Below, piece by piece: positions 44,519-56,209 of a stretch of 64,000 bases of DNA. Position 1 is the stretch's first letter; each line of letters starts with the position of its first letter. The translations under genes were made by a program, and so were the position numbers. The notes beneath the pieces were generated by a model that was given only the letters and a program-made list of their open reading frames with translations, was not told the DNA's origin and made no database searches. The stretch is taken from NCBI RefSeq assembly GCF_000182925.2, contig NC_026507.1, forward strand, positions 2,232,001-2,296,000. Direction: 5' to 3'. This DNA is from Neurospora crassa OR74A (lineage: Eukaryota > Ascomycota > Sordariomycetes > Sordariales > Sordariaceae).

Positions 44519-44764
44519 CGTTATATAATTACTAGAAGGATCGCTAATAAATGCCCGTTCTATATTGTAATATAGTATTTGAAGAAGAATAACTATAAAT
44601 ATACTATATAGGCAATAGATTGTACGTATAAAGGCTATCCTCCGTTGCGAGATTTATTAAGCTACTTAATCTTTTATTAATAGTCTTTAAATATAGAGAG
44701 TTACAATTATATTACAGGACTCCTTCGTTAATAAGAATCAATACTATATATCATATATACAATT
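44519..44764 (+). pseudogene. MULE-B transposase, FAR1-like zinc-binding piece
   Basis: Reads ITRRIANKCPFYIVIQYLKK then NNYKYTI-stop-AIDCTYKGYPP: the CPFR...W...HNH arrangement of FAR1-type MULE DNA-binding domains with Arg, Trp and His lost. Ends at the solo LTR. Confidence 0.7.
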
Positions 44765-45092
44765 TGTTACGGTTCGCTGGGTTTGCTCAGAAACTCCAAA
44801 TATCCTTGATGTAATTAATAATATTAAAGTAAGAAAGCGAGATGCAGAAAGAAAGAAGCGGCCGTTGGCCAGCCCAGTCAGGGATCTTTTATGCAAGGTC
44901 CCTGGTCTGGGCAGGGGTCCACCCTAGTTTGCAGGGGTGGAGCCCCGCTTCCTGCCAGTCGCCTGCCAATGGCAGTCGACTGGCGTGCACCCGACTATGG
45001 CACTGGGCGTGCCGTGGCCGTGGTGCTGGGCATGGCTCAATTGAACTGTCCCAGCACCCTACTCTATAGCTAATCGTACATATCAGGTAACA
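44765..45092. repeat. solo LTR, 328 bp
   Basis: Starts TGTTACGG and ends CAGGTAACA, with identical 5-bp TSDs CAATT at 44760-44764 and 45093-45097. The core (44840-45065) is GC-rich. No internal region, primer site or partner LTR here, so it is what recombination between two LTRs leaves. Its family is not otherwise seen in the window. Confidence 0.88.
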
Positions 45093-47113
45093 CAATTATC
45101 AAAGAGTAATACCCTAAATTGCTTCTTACGTATAAAGACCTTCATAATATACGTTAGAGATTTTATTAGTAAGATAATAGGGGGTATATTAATATATAGG
45201 TATTTGTACGCCAATTAGAGAATAATTAATTCGTTACACTTAGATATTATCACTTTAACTATTATAAAAACAGTAAGGGTTAGTAAGAGGAGGAACTAAT
45301 TATACTATATGATAATCTCTAGTATTTAAAGAAGTAAAGAAAAATATAGAAATAAGACCTATATACTTTACTATTTAATACTACTTACAAAACCAACCGC
45401 TACTATATATTAATTATATAGGGTATTACAATTACCTTAGAGAGGTTATTTATACTAGTCTTTTAAACAAATATCAATAATAAGATAAAGAAGGGATTCG
45501 GGTGGCTTATTAACAATATTAAGAAGATAATAGATAAACTATTTGTTTCTAACCCAACAGTTATTATAATTGACAATAATAGCCAACTCATTAAAACAAT
45601 TAACCGAATCTTCCTTGACGTTCAACGTCAATATTATATATAGTGTACTAATTATAATATAGTTAAATACCTCAAAAATAACTAGCAGCGTATAGATTTA
45701 ATCGATAGGCTGGCCAACGAGTAGTCTATAAACGAGGAGGATAGTAGTAACGCTTCTAGTAGCTCGTTTTCAAATTCTACTAATAGTTAGGCAATTATTC
45801 TTGGTTAATATAATTAAAATAATTTTAATTAATTACACCGTACATACATGAAGGTTGAAATAGTTATTAGAATATAGGCTGGACTAGGTCCGCTTCCTAA
45901 TAAGGTCGCTAATACGAGGGTAGGCTTTTTTTACATATAATAATATATAATTTACTCTTTATCGATATTGGAGTTTGAAAACGTATTATTACTACTTTAT
46001 TATTAATTTAGGGAGGCTTAGGAAATTATTTTAAAGTAGACTATAAGCGATTAACTTCCTTGCAAAATAGAGTAGGCTAAATATTACACTAGGAATTACT
46101 TTAATTATAAATAAAGGACTATATTATTTAATAAATTTAATAATAACTCTTTTAAATTTTATAGGTTATTTACCCGTAGTAGTTTAGTAAATCTATACTA
46201 AACTAGTAATAAGTACGTTTTCCACTACTATATCTACTTCAAAGAGGTTACTACTAAATTATTATTATATATATATATATTGAATTGGGCGTCCGTAGGT
46301 AGGTAACACTCCCCTTAATATTATATTATAGGTATATAAACTATTTATTCGTTAATATAATTAATTAAGGCAACCTTCCTTACTACAAACCACCCTAATA
46401 TATAATTCTAATTATATACTAAGTAATTTGAAGCGCAATATAGTTTCCTATATACTTATAAAATAGCAGTAAAGAGGGAAGTTAGGAAGACGGTTCTAAT
46501 TATTAAAGATAATTATCATTTATTTTAGCATTTAATTTAATAATAGGTAAGATTACTACTATCCTTATCCCGAATTACTCCCATACTAACTACTATACTA
46601 AGATATAGTAGATAAGTATCTATATCTTCATTTAGCCGCTAAAGGTATACCCAAAGGCCGCCCCCGCAATTAGAGTAGTCCGTTTAACAATAAGGCTATT
46701 TTACTAATTAAACCGTTAATTAATACAATTTGTAGTAAAAAGGCTAGTAAAAAAGCTATTAGTAAGAAAGCAATAGCACCCAAGGGTAAATCGAAGAATA
46801 CCCAACCTATACGAACTTCAACGCAGCACTATTACTCCCAATACAAAATTAGACCTAATTTTAAATAATTAAATTCCTAAGAGGAGATATATAATTGTAT
46901 TAAAGTAGCGGACAACAATAAAGATAAGAATAATAAATTAAAGAAATATTAGGAGGTGAGAGTTCGAGAGCAGATAGTAAAGAAGGATAAGGTTATTAAT
47001 ATATTATCAACCTCCTTATCCGACGAACTATTAGAATTATTAAAGATATTAAACGTTAGTATATAGAATTAAAATTCAATTAAATCTAATTGCGTACAGA
47101 TAGTATTAATTGA
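45093..47113 (+). pseudogene. MULE-B transposase, catalytic and C-terminal part
   Basis: Catalytic region (about 45380-45680): FNTTYKTNRYYILIIQGI (first Asp now Asn), VFQTNINNKIKKGFGWLI, then NPTVIIIDNNSQLIKTINRI with the second Asp kept, and YIQCTNYNIVKYLKNN. The middle (about 45830-46300) includes FNQLHRTYMKVEIVIRIQAG and FNYK-stop-RTILFNKFNN. The C-terminus (about 46640-47090) holds GRPRNQSSPFNNKAIL, then KNNKLKKYQEVRVREQ, closing like MULE-A. It ends by the Copia-2 TSD. Stops are TAA/TAG. Family: MULE (FAR1/Hop-like); the third catalytic Glu was not fixed. Confidence 0.82.
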
Positions 47114-47118
47114 GTAGA

Positions 47119-47303
47119 TGTGGGATCACTAACGAGATCAAGCGGTTGGATACGATTGATTGAGTGTGTGCTATGGAGAGAGAGGGAGACTGGCAGAGTC
47201 TGGAAGGCTAGATATGGTGCGGTCTGGGCAGGGTATAGAGTAGGGACTAGGTTATACCTAGTGAATACCGCTATGCCTAGTGAATGCTAGGGACCTACTA
47301 ATA
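47119..47303 (-). repeat. 3' LTR of Copia-2
   Basis: 185 bp; plus starts TGTGGGATCACTAACGAG and ends CTACTAATA. AGGGGTA (element sense) at 47304-47310 is a short purine tract beside it. Confidence 0.93.
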
Positions 47304-47349
47304 TACCCCTATAGACTGGAAGACTGCCAAAGAGAGTCTAAACCTCTAT

Positions 47350-50300
47350 ATACTATTTATATTGTAATATCTTTCATGGTGTTGATTAGGCCTAGGGAAC
47401 CTTCTTTTGAATTATACCGATTAATTTAATGAATTTGGCGTACTAATTCGGTTTTAACGGCTTTGTTAGACCGTCGGCTGGTATTTCGTTACCTAGTAAG
47501 TGCTCGATTGTAAATGCCTTCCTATCCACCTCTTGAATTAACTATTTATATTGTATCTCGATATATCTATTTCTGGTAGGTAGATTGGGGTTGAGAATCC
47601 GGTCTTTGGCGTTGCTGCTGTTTGTGTAAAGAATCTTATTAATCTTGTGAAGACCTAGATTTACGTTCAGATTATTAAGTATGCCGCCCACCTAGTCGAG
47701 AGCTTTGGCCGTGGGTATTAAATTGGTAAATTTTACCTCTATTGTACTAGTTGTGACGAGATCCTGGCGTTTAAACTTCTATAGAACGGGGCTGTAGGTA
47801 AAGAATATAATGTAATTAGTTGTACTCTTCCTTGAAGGGATGTTGTCGGTAAAGGAGGCGTTTATATACGTGTAAAAGGACGGGGCTGTTGACGGCGAGA
47901 GTATACCTCCTAGCTCGATGCCTAAATTGGGGTACTCGGATAGATATCGTTATAAATGCTTTATAACGACGAGGTGACGGTCGGTGGGCTTCTTGATACC
48001 CTCTGAGAGTTTATTAATAGTAAAGGCGATATTTGGCTGGGTGCTTATTAATATTTAATTTAATGAACTAATCTTCTTGGGGTAAGATTTAGCGTCTTCC
48101 GGGGATACGTCGTTACCCCTATAGACTTTATAATCCGGTAGTTATAGTGTTTTGACGCTGTGGAGTTTAATTTTATTATTGTTGAATTTAGCGATAATTG
48201 ATTTGGTATATTGTTATTGGGATATAAAGACTGTACGAGTCTAACGGTCCCTTACGATATTATAATTTAGAAATATACGAATTTATTCTAATTCTTTAAG
48301 TTTAAAGTAGTTGGCCAGCTAGTCTTTAATTTAATTAACGATAGTTACGGTCGGTGCGGTAATAAGGAGGTCGTTAATATATAGAACTAATAATACGCCT
48401 AGCGCTTTATTAGTAAGTAGGCAAGAATTTGTTGATATTAGTAGAAATCCTACTTCTTTGAATATTAGTACTAAAATATTAAATTAATAAAATAAGGAAC
48501 GTTTAAGACCGTAGAGTGCCTTAGTGAGCTGGTATACTATGTCTTCTTTACTATAGCCGGGTATAGCCTTCTTAAATACTATTAACTATTTAATATAATA
48601 CTAGGTATCGTTGGGGATAGAGGTATTTAAGAAAGTAGTATTAAAATCGAATTAGTAGTACTCGTAGTCGTTTATAGCTATAATTGCTAAGAATAATCTA
48701 ATACTAACCGAATGTACTACTATTATATATATTTCTTATACCGCCTAATTACCTTATTCAAAATTACTATAAACTATTTATTTAGCTTTAATTTTCCAAT
48801 CTTTAATATTAATATCGTACTTCTTGTTATATACCTATTTTCTAAGTAGAATTTCTATATTTAGAGATTTAGGGACTAAGGTATAGATTCCCCTATCTTC
48901 GAATACTTCAACTTGCTTCTTTATTGCTAGTAACTAGTGTGATTCAAAGTTACTCTATTTATATACTACTTAATAATTTTTAGGGATGAAATATTGAATT
49001 TTACCGGCGGCAATAATTACTATATTATAATTAATTTTAATAGTAGTAAGGTAGTATACAGGTATTGTATGTTTTATTAAACGACCTTCTATTATACTAT
49101 AAAAATTGTTGGGTAAATTTACCGAGTTTTGAATAATATTGTTATTGTTATCTTTTACCCGTTGAACGTCGTATTTAAAGTCTATTAGCTTCGCTATAGA
49201 GCAACGAGGTCTACCTTCACTTACCTCTATATTTGGTGTTTGTATACTAAATTTAGAGGGTTGGCTTCCCTATCCTAGTTGGGCCTGCGCCGATTATTAA
49301 TTTATAGGGCCCGAATTTAGGTTCGGAGGGTCCGAATTCGAGGTCTAAGGGCCCGAATTCGGGTTCGGAAGGTTCGAATTCGGGATGGCCTATTGCGAAT
49401 TCGAAGTTTATTACTCTTAATTCTTTAATTGAAGCTATAGTTTATTAATTTGTAATACTAGCGACGGAGTATATTATTGTGTACGGGCGGGGTTTAATAT
49501 ATTTATTAATAGTAATCGAATTATTAAAGTTGGTTGCTGAAGATTATTGGGTAGCGGGGTGTTTAGAGTAGTATATATAGTTAATTTATTAGAATTGTAT
49601 CGGTTGTATTAATTGTGGGGTATGGGGTCTTTTTTATTAAGATTTTTAAAATTAAGAAGGTCGTTATTATATTCGATAGTCTCTCTAACTAGCGAGCTTA
49701 ATAGTTGGTACTATAGCGGATTTAGCGATAACTACGTTAGTGAGGTTTTTAGAGTTTAGGTTGGCGATAGTAATATTAGTAGCGTTATATTAATTAGAGT
49801 ATTTGGGGGAGTTATTGTAGTTGCTAGAGTAGTTAAATTAATTGGAGCGGTTACGGTAGCCGATGCGGTTGTAGTAATTGGAGTAATTAAAGGTGCTAGT
49901 GTAACTTTTGGCGATAAAGGTAGTATAATTATTATTTCCTATATCTTTTTAACTTCCTATTATTAGGGTAATTCGATTGCTTTTTATAAATATAGTTATA
50001 AAATCGTACTATCCATTTTAACTTAAATTTAGTAACCGCTATTTATTACCTTATTAATTTTATTAACTATTTGGTTTGAAAAGATAATGTAATATTCAAT
50101 AACGTTACCGTTACTACTATAGACTGGATCCTTATAATTAACCGGGTCTTTTTTAAGGAAGGTTATTGTATTAGTTTTAATAATTTCGCTAGTATGGGGA
50201 TTCTAAATAAATATAATACGATTGTAGATGTCGTTAAAACCGATGAAATAGCCTTTTTGTACTTTAGTACGAAATTTATCGCTTTGTAGTTGCTTTTCTA

Positions 50301-51620
50301 GCTTAATGAAGTAGTAAGCCGTATAGAAGTAAGACTTTAAGTACTTGAAATATAGCTTTTTGATTTTGTTTAGGAAGTTGGTTGTATTGGCGAGTAATTC
50401 CTATAGCGATTTACCGTCGTTGTTGGCTTTTGAAGGAAGAAGGTTAAGAATTTTAATGATGTAGTTTATTATAAATAACTATAAATATTCTAGGATATTA
50501 AAATCTATTATTAAAGCTTTAATTTATTGTATAATAATAGTACTAACTCTCTCGATCTTTCTTTATATCTATAGGGTATAGGGTATTAATTTTAGAAGCT
50601 CGATGCCTTCTGTACGTGCCCAGTCGACGATTTTGCTGCGTTAGAATTCCTTAGTATTAAAGCCAAATTCTAGACCGCTATTAAGATTAAATGCCCTAAT
50701 TTTAAGACCGCTTTAAAGCTCAGCCTATTTCTTGAACTCTTTAATCTATACGAAGGCATCGCCCTTATTGACTATAAACTTTACCTAATAGAAGCTAATA
50801 ACTTAATTAATAAAATAAATTATATATTTATAACCTTTATAGCCGGGGAGAGTATAGGAGACGATATTGATGTAAATATAAACTATTAGTTGAGTTGTTA
50901 CTTTGCTAGCGATTTTGGGGATTATATTGTATGCCTTCGCTTTAATATAGGCTTTATAGAAGTAGTCTTAGGTATTACTTAATTTAATACCGGCCGCCTC
51001 GCAAACTTTAAGGACCTAGTCTTTACTTATATATATAAGGCGATAATATATTATTAAGTAATTAATTAAGGCTATTATAATATAGCGAACGTTTTGGGGA
51101 AAGTCTAATTAAATATTTACTAGTAAAACTGGAAGGTTATTGATCTATTTACATTGAATTGTAATTTTATTGTACGTTAATATATAATTAAATTTTATAT
51201 CCTAAATTATATTATTATTTAGAAGACCTCTTGTAGTTAATAGATTTATTAGGGTAGAGGGATTATAAATATAGTTTTTAATTCTAAATTTAATAGTTAT
51301 ATTATTTAAGGTAGCTATAGTTAATTCAATGGTACCGATATAGTAAATGTAAATCGAAGTTCTATCACCGATAGTATAGACTATTAAATAGGGAAGTAGC
51401 TATATATCTATAAATTATTTAAGGTGGTTGAAGATATTGCTTGTATAATTAGAGTTGTAAATAATTAGATTTCGAATACTATCTAGTTATCGATATTGCC
51501 TTAGAGCCTATTGGTCTTGAGTTAAATTATTGTAGGTATATTGAAGTTGTAATTGAGAATAATCGATTGATTAACTATTACTTTAAGTATAGTCAATACG
51601 CTTAATAGCGTTGGCTAGGG
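47350..51620 (-). pseudogene. pol of Copia-2 (IN-RT-RH), RIP-inactivated
   Basis: Integrase core about 50890-50560: PGYKGYKYIIYFIN, KAEL-like text, GLKIRAFNLNSGLEFGF, DWARTEGIELLKLIPYT. Reverse transcriptase about 49000-48200, active site YIND at 48370-48381 (YVDD expected). RNase H follows (KPTDRHLVVIKHL-stop-RYLSEYPNL, about 48000-47930) and ends with HLLGNEIPADGLTKPLKP near 47500-47440. Fewer stops than in Copia-1, consistent with a later insertion or weaker RIP. Same Copia order as Copia-1, but LTRs and proteins differ. Confidence 0.9.
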
Positions 51621-51649
51621 GCTCTAGCAAAAATCTATACTACTACCGC

Positions 51650-52665
51650 CTAAACCGGATAAGCCTATAAATATTCTACCTCTATATAATAAAGTAAAGT
51701 TAATAGTAGTAGTAGGAGTGGTGAGATTAGTTGAAGCGTTGTTGGTAAGGGTACTAGTACTAGTATTAATTGCCTTCTTAACTATAATCTCCTTCTTAGG
51801 CTTCCAAATATTAAGCGCCTTCTTAGGGAAATAGACCTAGTAGATATTTGCCTTCTTACTAATATAATAACTATAGGAAACGTACTTCTAGGTAGGGTAA
51901 ATCTTCTTATTGTAGTTAGTATAGTCGATTCGTTTATTATTATCCTTTTTCTTATTAACCGAACTATTATTATTATTATTCTTATTAGTATTATTACTAT
52001 TATTGGCCGACTTTTGGATATTAACGTTAATATTGGTACGGGATTCAATATTATTAATATTACCTAGCTTGGATAAGAAGGTACCGAGATCCAGCTCCTT
52101 AGTTTTAAATGCGGCTGCTTAGTACCTAGTATTAATAGGATATATAAATTTTACGACATTATAAAGAAAGGTAATTTCGAAGTTGTTATCGATTTTAAAT
52201 TTAGTATCTTTAATATATTTGCGAAATAAAGTGTAGCGAATAAGGAAAGAAGCTATAGTATTAAAGTTAGTTCGCTTAATGGTTAGATATTCGGTGAGAA
52301 TTTCGCTACGAGCCTCCTTAGTAATACGAGTAATGTATAACTAGACGAAATTATACGTAACCTTAGGGTCTCTATTGGGTTTGTCCTAGCCGTTGATATA
52401 CAATATAGTAATAATGTTAGGGTTCTTTAGGGTAGAGAGTAGAATTTTGTTGGCGTTGCTACGCTTAGTCTACTAAGTGTTATATTTATTGGCGTCCGTT
52501 TTATTAGGCTCCGGGATTATTTTAAAAATATATTCGGCGAATTAAAAGTAGTTGAATTCGGTTATAAGTCCTTAATGCTAGTCGGTAATGTTCTAGTTGC
52601 TAAAGAGGGGAATTAGCGATAAGTTAATAATTATAGTAGGTATAGGAGGGTTCGACGATATATTA
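51650..52665 (-). pseudogene. gag of Copia-2, start codon lost
   Basis: The minus frame begins ISSNPPIPTIINLSLIPLF at about 52660, where the first codon ATA is probably a mutated ATG (TpG to TpA). Capsid text follows: NAN-KILLSTLKNPN, LYINGWDKPNRDPKVTYNFV, EARSEILTEYLTIKRTNF. The tail has KKIYPTQKYVSYSYYISKKA, a Cys/His knuckle with Cys read as Tyr. Only a few stops break it (long open stretches from 52500 to 51800), so it is one of the best-preserved coding relics here. Confidence 0.82.
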
Positions 52666-52997
52666 AGAAAAAGAAAGTTAGTAGTTACTAGATTAGCCGC
52701 TAATTGATTAGATTAATTTGAATAAATTGCTTAATTCGATAATGGATTTAATTAAATCGATAATTAATTCGAAGGATAAACCGATAATTAATTCGATAGA
52801 GGGGTTGCTAAATAATAAGTATTGGTGAGAATTTTTATGTAGCGAGGCTGGCTTGTGGGCGAGCGGGCGAATTGTTAAAGACGAAGGTCGCGGTTGCTTC
52901 TTTTGACCCGGTGTTGCTGCGCCTTATTGAAGTTGACGATGCGCTTGATGATGCGCTTGTCGCTTGTCAAATGCGATTATAGGGAAGGTTAGAGAGA

Positions 52998-53009
52998 GGG
53001 TTTATAACC
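52998..53009 (-). promoter_or_regulatory. primer-binding site of Copia-2 (half-tRNA iMet type, RIP-mutated)
   Basis: In element sense GGTTATAAACCC, directly after the 5' LTR. It is Copia-1 GGTTATGAGCCC with two G-to-A changes. Confidence 0.75.
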
Positions 53010-53194
53010 TATAGGATTACCAACGAGATTAAGCGGTTGGATACGATTGATTGAGTGTGTGCTATGGAGAGAGAGGGAGACTGGTAGAGTCTGGAAGGCT
53101 AGATATGGTGCGGTCTGGGCAGGGCACAGAGTGGGGACTGGGTTATGCCTAGTGAATGCCGCTGTGCCTAGTGAATGCCAGGGACCCACCAACA
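53010..53194 (-). repeat. 5' LTR of Copia-2
   Basis: 185 bp; minus strand starts TGTTGGTGGGTCCCTGGCAT. Little mutated except at the inner edge (TATAGG for TGTGGG). Confidence 0.94.
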
Positions 53195-53269
53195 GTAGAG
53201 CTATCAATTTCTATTGATTTACACTAAACACCATACAGATATCACCAGAAGCACGGAAGTGAGTAACCC

Positions 53270-53401
53270 AGAAATCTGACCAAGGTCCCTGACATGTAAA
53301 ACGACGAAATTTACACCCAAATCATAGTTATTTTCATATCAGCTGCCTTTTAGGTTTTTGGGTATATATAGGAAATGGGGTGGGTGTGCGGAGGATTACT
53401 C
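53270..53401 (-). repeat. right TIR and subterminal block of MULE-B
   Basis: The inward sequence from 53401 starts GAGTAATCCTCCGCACACCC; farther in, the plus strand has GACATGTAAAACGACGAAAT, which resembles the right side of MITE-2 and MULE-C. Confidence 0.85.
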
Positions 53402-53694
53402 ATATTTGTATACATTAGATAGCCGAGGAGAAATCGCTGTTGCAAAGGAAAAAGTGGCTTTTTTGAACTGCTATTCAAACCGTGTCCTACTTGGCGCCAA
53501 GTTTTCCCATTTGGGACTGCCAAGCCGTGCCAAGACGGGGATTTTTTGTGCATTCCAACCGCTAATAGACAAATACACCGCGCCTTCCTCGCTTGCGTTG
53601 GTAGGCCCATAGACCACGACCTTTGGTACGGATCTTCCATGTCACCTTTCGGCCCACGACAACGCTGGAGCTCTGAGGCATGGGCATCTCAATA
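53402..53694 (-). mobile_element. unit X, right part
   Basis: Ordinary base composition; minus strand starts TGAGATGCCCATGCCTCAGA at 53694. The first ~80 nt are repeated at 4428-4500. Open frames occur on both strands (e.g. minus 53350-53640) but run into the MULE-B end and show no known domain, so I do not call a gene. It contains TTGGCGCCAA (about 53490), a perfect 10-bp palindrome. Confidence 0.5.
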
Positions 53695-56059
53695 AATGTA
53701 GATTTATATAATTAATATTTCCTCTACTAAATTAAGAGGGGGTAACTAGTACTATTTAGTATTAGGACTCAAAGTACTAAAGTCTATATTGTTAGCCGTA
53801 ATATATTTAAAAGGTTCGCCCGGTTAGAGGTCCGATTAATATGGCGATACCGCTTATAAATATCCTAACCGGTAATTTTAATGAGTTTTGAATTGGACTA
53901 CTTTTGTTTATGATACTAGCATTCTTCTATAGTCTTAATATTTAATATAGCTTGATAATTAAGAGATATATTAATAATTAGTATTAGTAATAGCCTGGAT
54001 AGTTATATCGCCGTTAAATATAGGGTTGTATTTGCATTCAATACCGGGTAACCCTGGGAATTGGGCGCCGGGATGCCGAGGTGGCTATAGTAGTTTAAGT
54101 CCCCGTAGCCGACTTTACTTCTATTATAAAGCTTCGGGTTAGTATTAAAATTGGAATCAGGATTAGGATCAAGTCTATAGAAGGCTATAGTTTTATATAA
54201 AATTATTAATGTTGAGTATAGTGCTTAAATTATTAAGAGGATTGTATATTTGGAGGCGGGGTCTAACTTGAAATAAATTATTATTATTGTCATTGAAATA
54301 GAAGAAGTTATTAGGATTACTATTATCTACTTCGTCTTTATATAATAGTTCCTAATATTATTGATAATAATTATATTTAATGCAGTATATATTAAAGAAA
54401 TCCATTCGTTAGAAGTCTTAAAGATAACCAAAACAAACTTTATTTTCTTCTCGGATATTATAATTAGAATTAATATAAATATATATAACCCAAAATCCGG
54501 TAATAGGATCTTTATTGATAGGCTCTCGTATTATACCATATACTGAGTAGAAGAAGTAGGGTATTTCTTTATTAGGTTTAATATTAGTATTATTATTATT
54601 AGTAAACTATTTTGGGAAATTGGGAATAATTAGGCAATTCTAATCCTTAAGTTTTCCTAAATATAATAAATAGTAATTTTATTCTAAGAAATTATGAAAT
54701 ACATAATTTAGACGGTCGGCTATACTATTATAAATACAATAGACTTTATACTAAGGATTAAGGTTATATTCTATAGATAATTAATAAAGTATATAATTAC
54801 CAGTAATAGGATTATATTTACTAATATATTGAGAATAGTAGTCATTCGAATAGATAAATCATTAGTTATTATTGTATGTAATATAGTTGCCTAAAGCTAG
54901 GTTCCGGTTTATAATAAGTCGAATAATATAATAAATTGGGTAAGTAAATCCGTTACCGCTATTTGCAAGTTAATAGGAACCTCTAGTAGGGATGTAGTTG
55001 GCGATAGGAACTATAAAATAATAATAGTAATACATAAATTGAGTAGAATCCGGTTCGCTAGCGCCTAATTCCAAGTTAGAATGTTATGAGGTAATTAATA
55101 TTAATATTAAGGGAGTAGGTATAATATCTTATTTTTGATTATACTTATAAAGGTAGCAATTATATCAAATTTAATCTCTCTTATAGCGGGTTCGAACAAT
55201 CTCTTTATTATTCTATAAATATAGAGTACCTTTTTCATATTAAGTATCCTATTAAGTAGGACTAGCCTTAAATTTAATGGATGGGTATTGGGGAGTATAA
55301 ATCTTAAAGTCGAATATATTGGTAGTAATAAATTGTATATTAGTTTAAGTTTGAGGTTGTAAAGATTGAATCAAATAGTTAATAGGCCGTTATAAACTTT
55401 AATTAACTCTTTAAGCCGGTTAGGGTTAAATTATTTATTAATATTAAAGTTGTTGGATTTATAATTAATGGGGTTAGGGAACTTCAAAAGGCTGTTGTAG
55501 TTATTAATATTATTTGGCCTTAAACTTTTAATATATAATTACTTAAAGTCCGATTTCCCCTTACTACTATCGTTTAGAACCGAGTAATTCTTATATAGAG
55601 ATATTAATACCCTTACTTTTAAAAACATTAAGAGGGATTTAAACGTTAGAATACCGGGGGTTGCGGTTGCAATTATTAAAGCTATATAGATTACTAAGGT
55701 TTAAATTATTAAATTTGCTAAGGGGGCAGATTCTCCTAGATTTATTACTAGGGGGTATTATTGAGATACTTTATAATTTCTAATAGTACAAGTCTCTTGT
55801 CATAAAGTCGGGTACGGGTATCTTCCAGCAATAATATAAAAGCGGCTTCGGAACTTTATCTATTACTAATGGAGGGATCGGGGATAGTAGGACTAGTAAC
55901 ATCCGGATTAGCGGTAAACTATAAATTTAATACTATTCAACGTTGTCAAAATCTATTTTAAAAAGAAGTAAAAAGTTAATTTTTTAAAACACAGCCTATT
56001 ACTAATAGCCAACCAGCTATCATTACCTAAGTCGCACCCGTAACCCCCCGCGGTTCGGA
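53695..56059 (-). pseudogene. Helitron-B, N-terminal piece
   Basis: Starts just inside the shared Helitron 5' terminus. The minus strand gives long protein-like stretches with TAG/TAA for Gln: GNGFTYPIYYIIRLIINR, YITYNNNQQFIYSNDYYSQY, NYYLLYLGKLKDQNCLIIPN, PYFFYSVYGIIREPINK (about 54900-54400), and at the end FSTLSPNTKQYQLPPLNLVE followed by EILI (about 53730), which resembles the LxxVEEMLIAR segment found before the Rep region of fungal Helitron proteins. The piece then meets unit X; the next piece starts at 42661. Assignment rests on terminus, strand and order more than on a firm domain match; one frame slip near 55200. Confidence 0.62.
55985..56059 (-). repeat. Helitron-B 5' terminus
   Basis: Minus strand TCCGAACCGCGGGGGGTTAC, preceded by A (plus T at 56060). 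Same as 9451-9488 apart from transitions. Confidence 0.8.
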
Positions 56060-56209
56060 TTTTAACCCTCGAGGGCACTATTTACCTACAAGTAGTAGAA
56101 CAATACAATATGCTAAGTTTATAGTATAAATCACGTATTTTAAAGGGTTTACTATTAAATAGGTAATATTAGTAGTTGATTAATTAGCCAACGGAAAGAG
56201 AAATAATAA
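56060..56209. other. AT-rich flank between Helitron-B and MULE-C
   Basis: Contains CCCTCGAGGG (56066-56075), a 10-bp palindrome, and the left TSD of MULE-C. No gene seen. Confidence 0.5.

Larger units (their letters stand above)
47119..53194 (-). mobile_element. Copia-2: full-length LTR retrotransposon nested in MULE-B
   Basis: Two 185-bp LTRs (47119-47303, 53010-53194) with identical TSDs GTAGA (47114-47118, 53195-53199). Sense ends TGTTGG...CCCACA. Minus-strand order is gag, integrase, reverse transcriptase, RNase H. Length 6076 bp. All LTR differences I see (about 17) are transitions. Uninterrupted, so a young layer. Confidence 0.95.
43200..53401 (+). mobile_element. MULE-B: Mutator-like transposon with three nested insertions
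   Basis: Inverted ends GAGTAATTCTCCGCACACCCACCCC (43200) and its complement ending at 53401. Flanks ATATTTAA and ATATTTGT agree at 6 of 8, so the TSD is imperfect. Inside are MITE-2 (43888-44510), a solo LTR (44765-45092) and Copia-2 (47119-53194), each with its own TSD. Subtracting them leaves about 3157 bp, close to MULE-C at 3071 bp, which supports the pairing of the ends. Transposase pieces run left to right. Confidence 0.85.

Noticed and set aside
44842-45095. Several overlapping open frames of 60-75 codons on both strands
   Set aside because: All lie inside the GC-rich solo LTR; open only because it is GC-rich and unmutated.
51782-52048. 88-codon minus frame rich in Ile and Arg
   Set aside because: An off-frame shadow of Copia-2 gag; the gag frame there gives recognisable knuckle text.
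43192-53409. Treating the MULE-B TSD as firm
   Set aside because: ATATTTAA and ATATTTGT agree at only 6 of 8, one difference is a transversion; I rely on the TIRs and net length instead.
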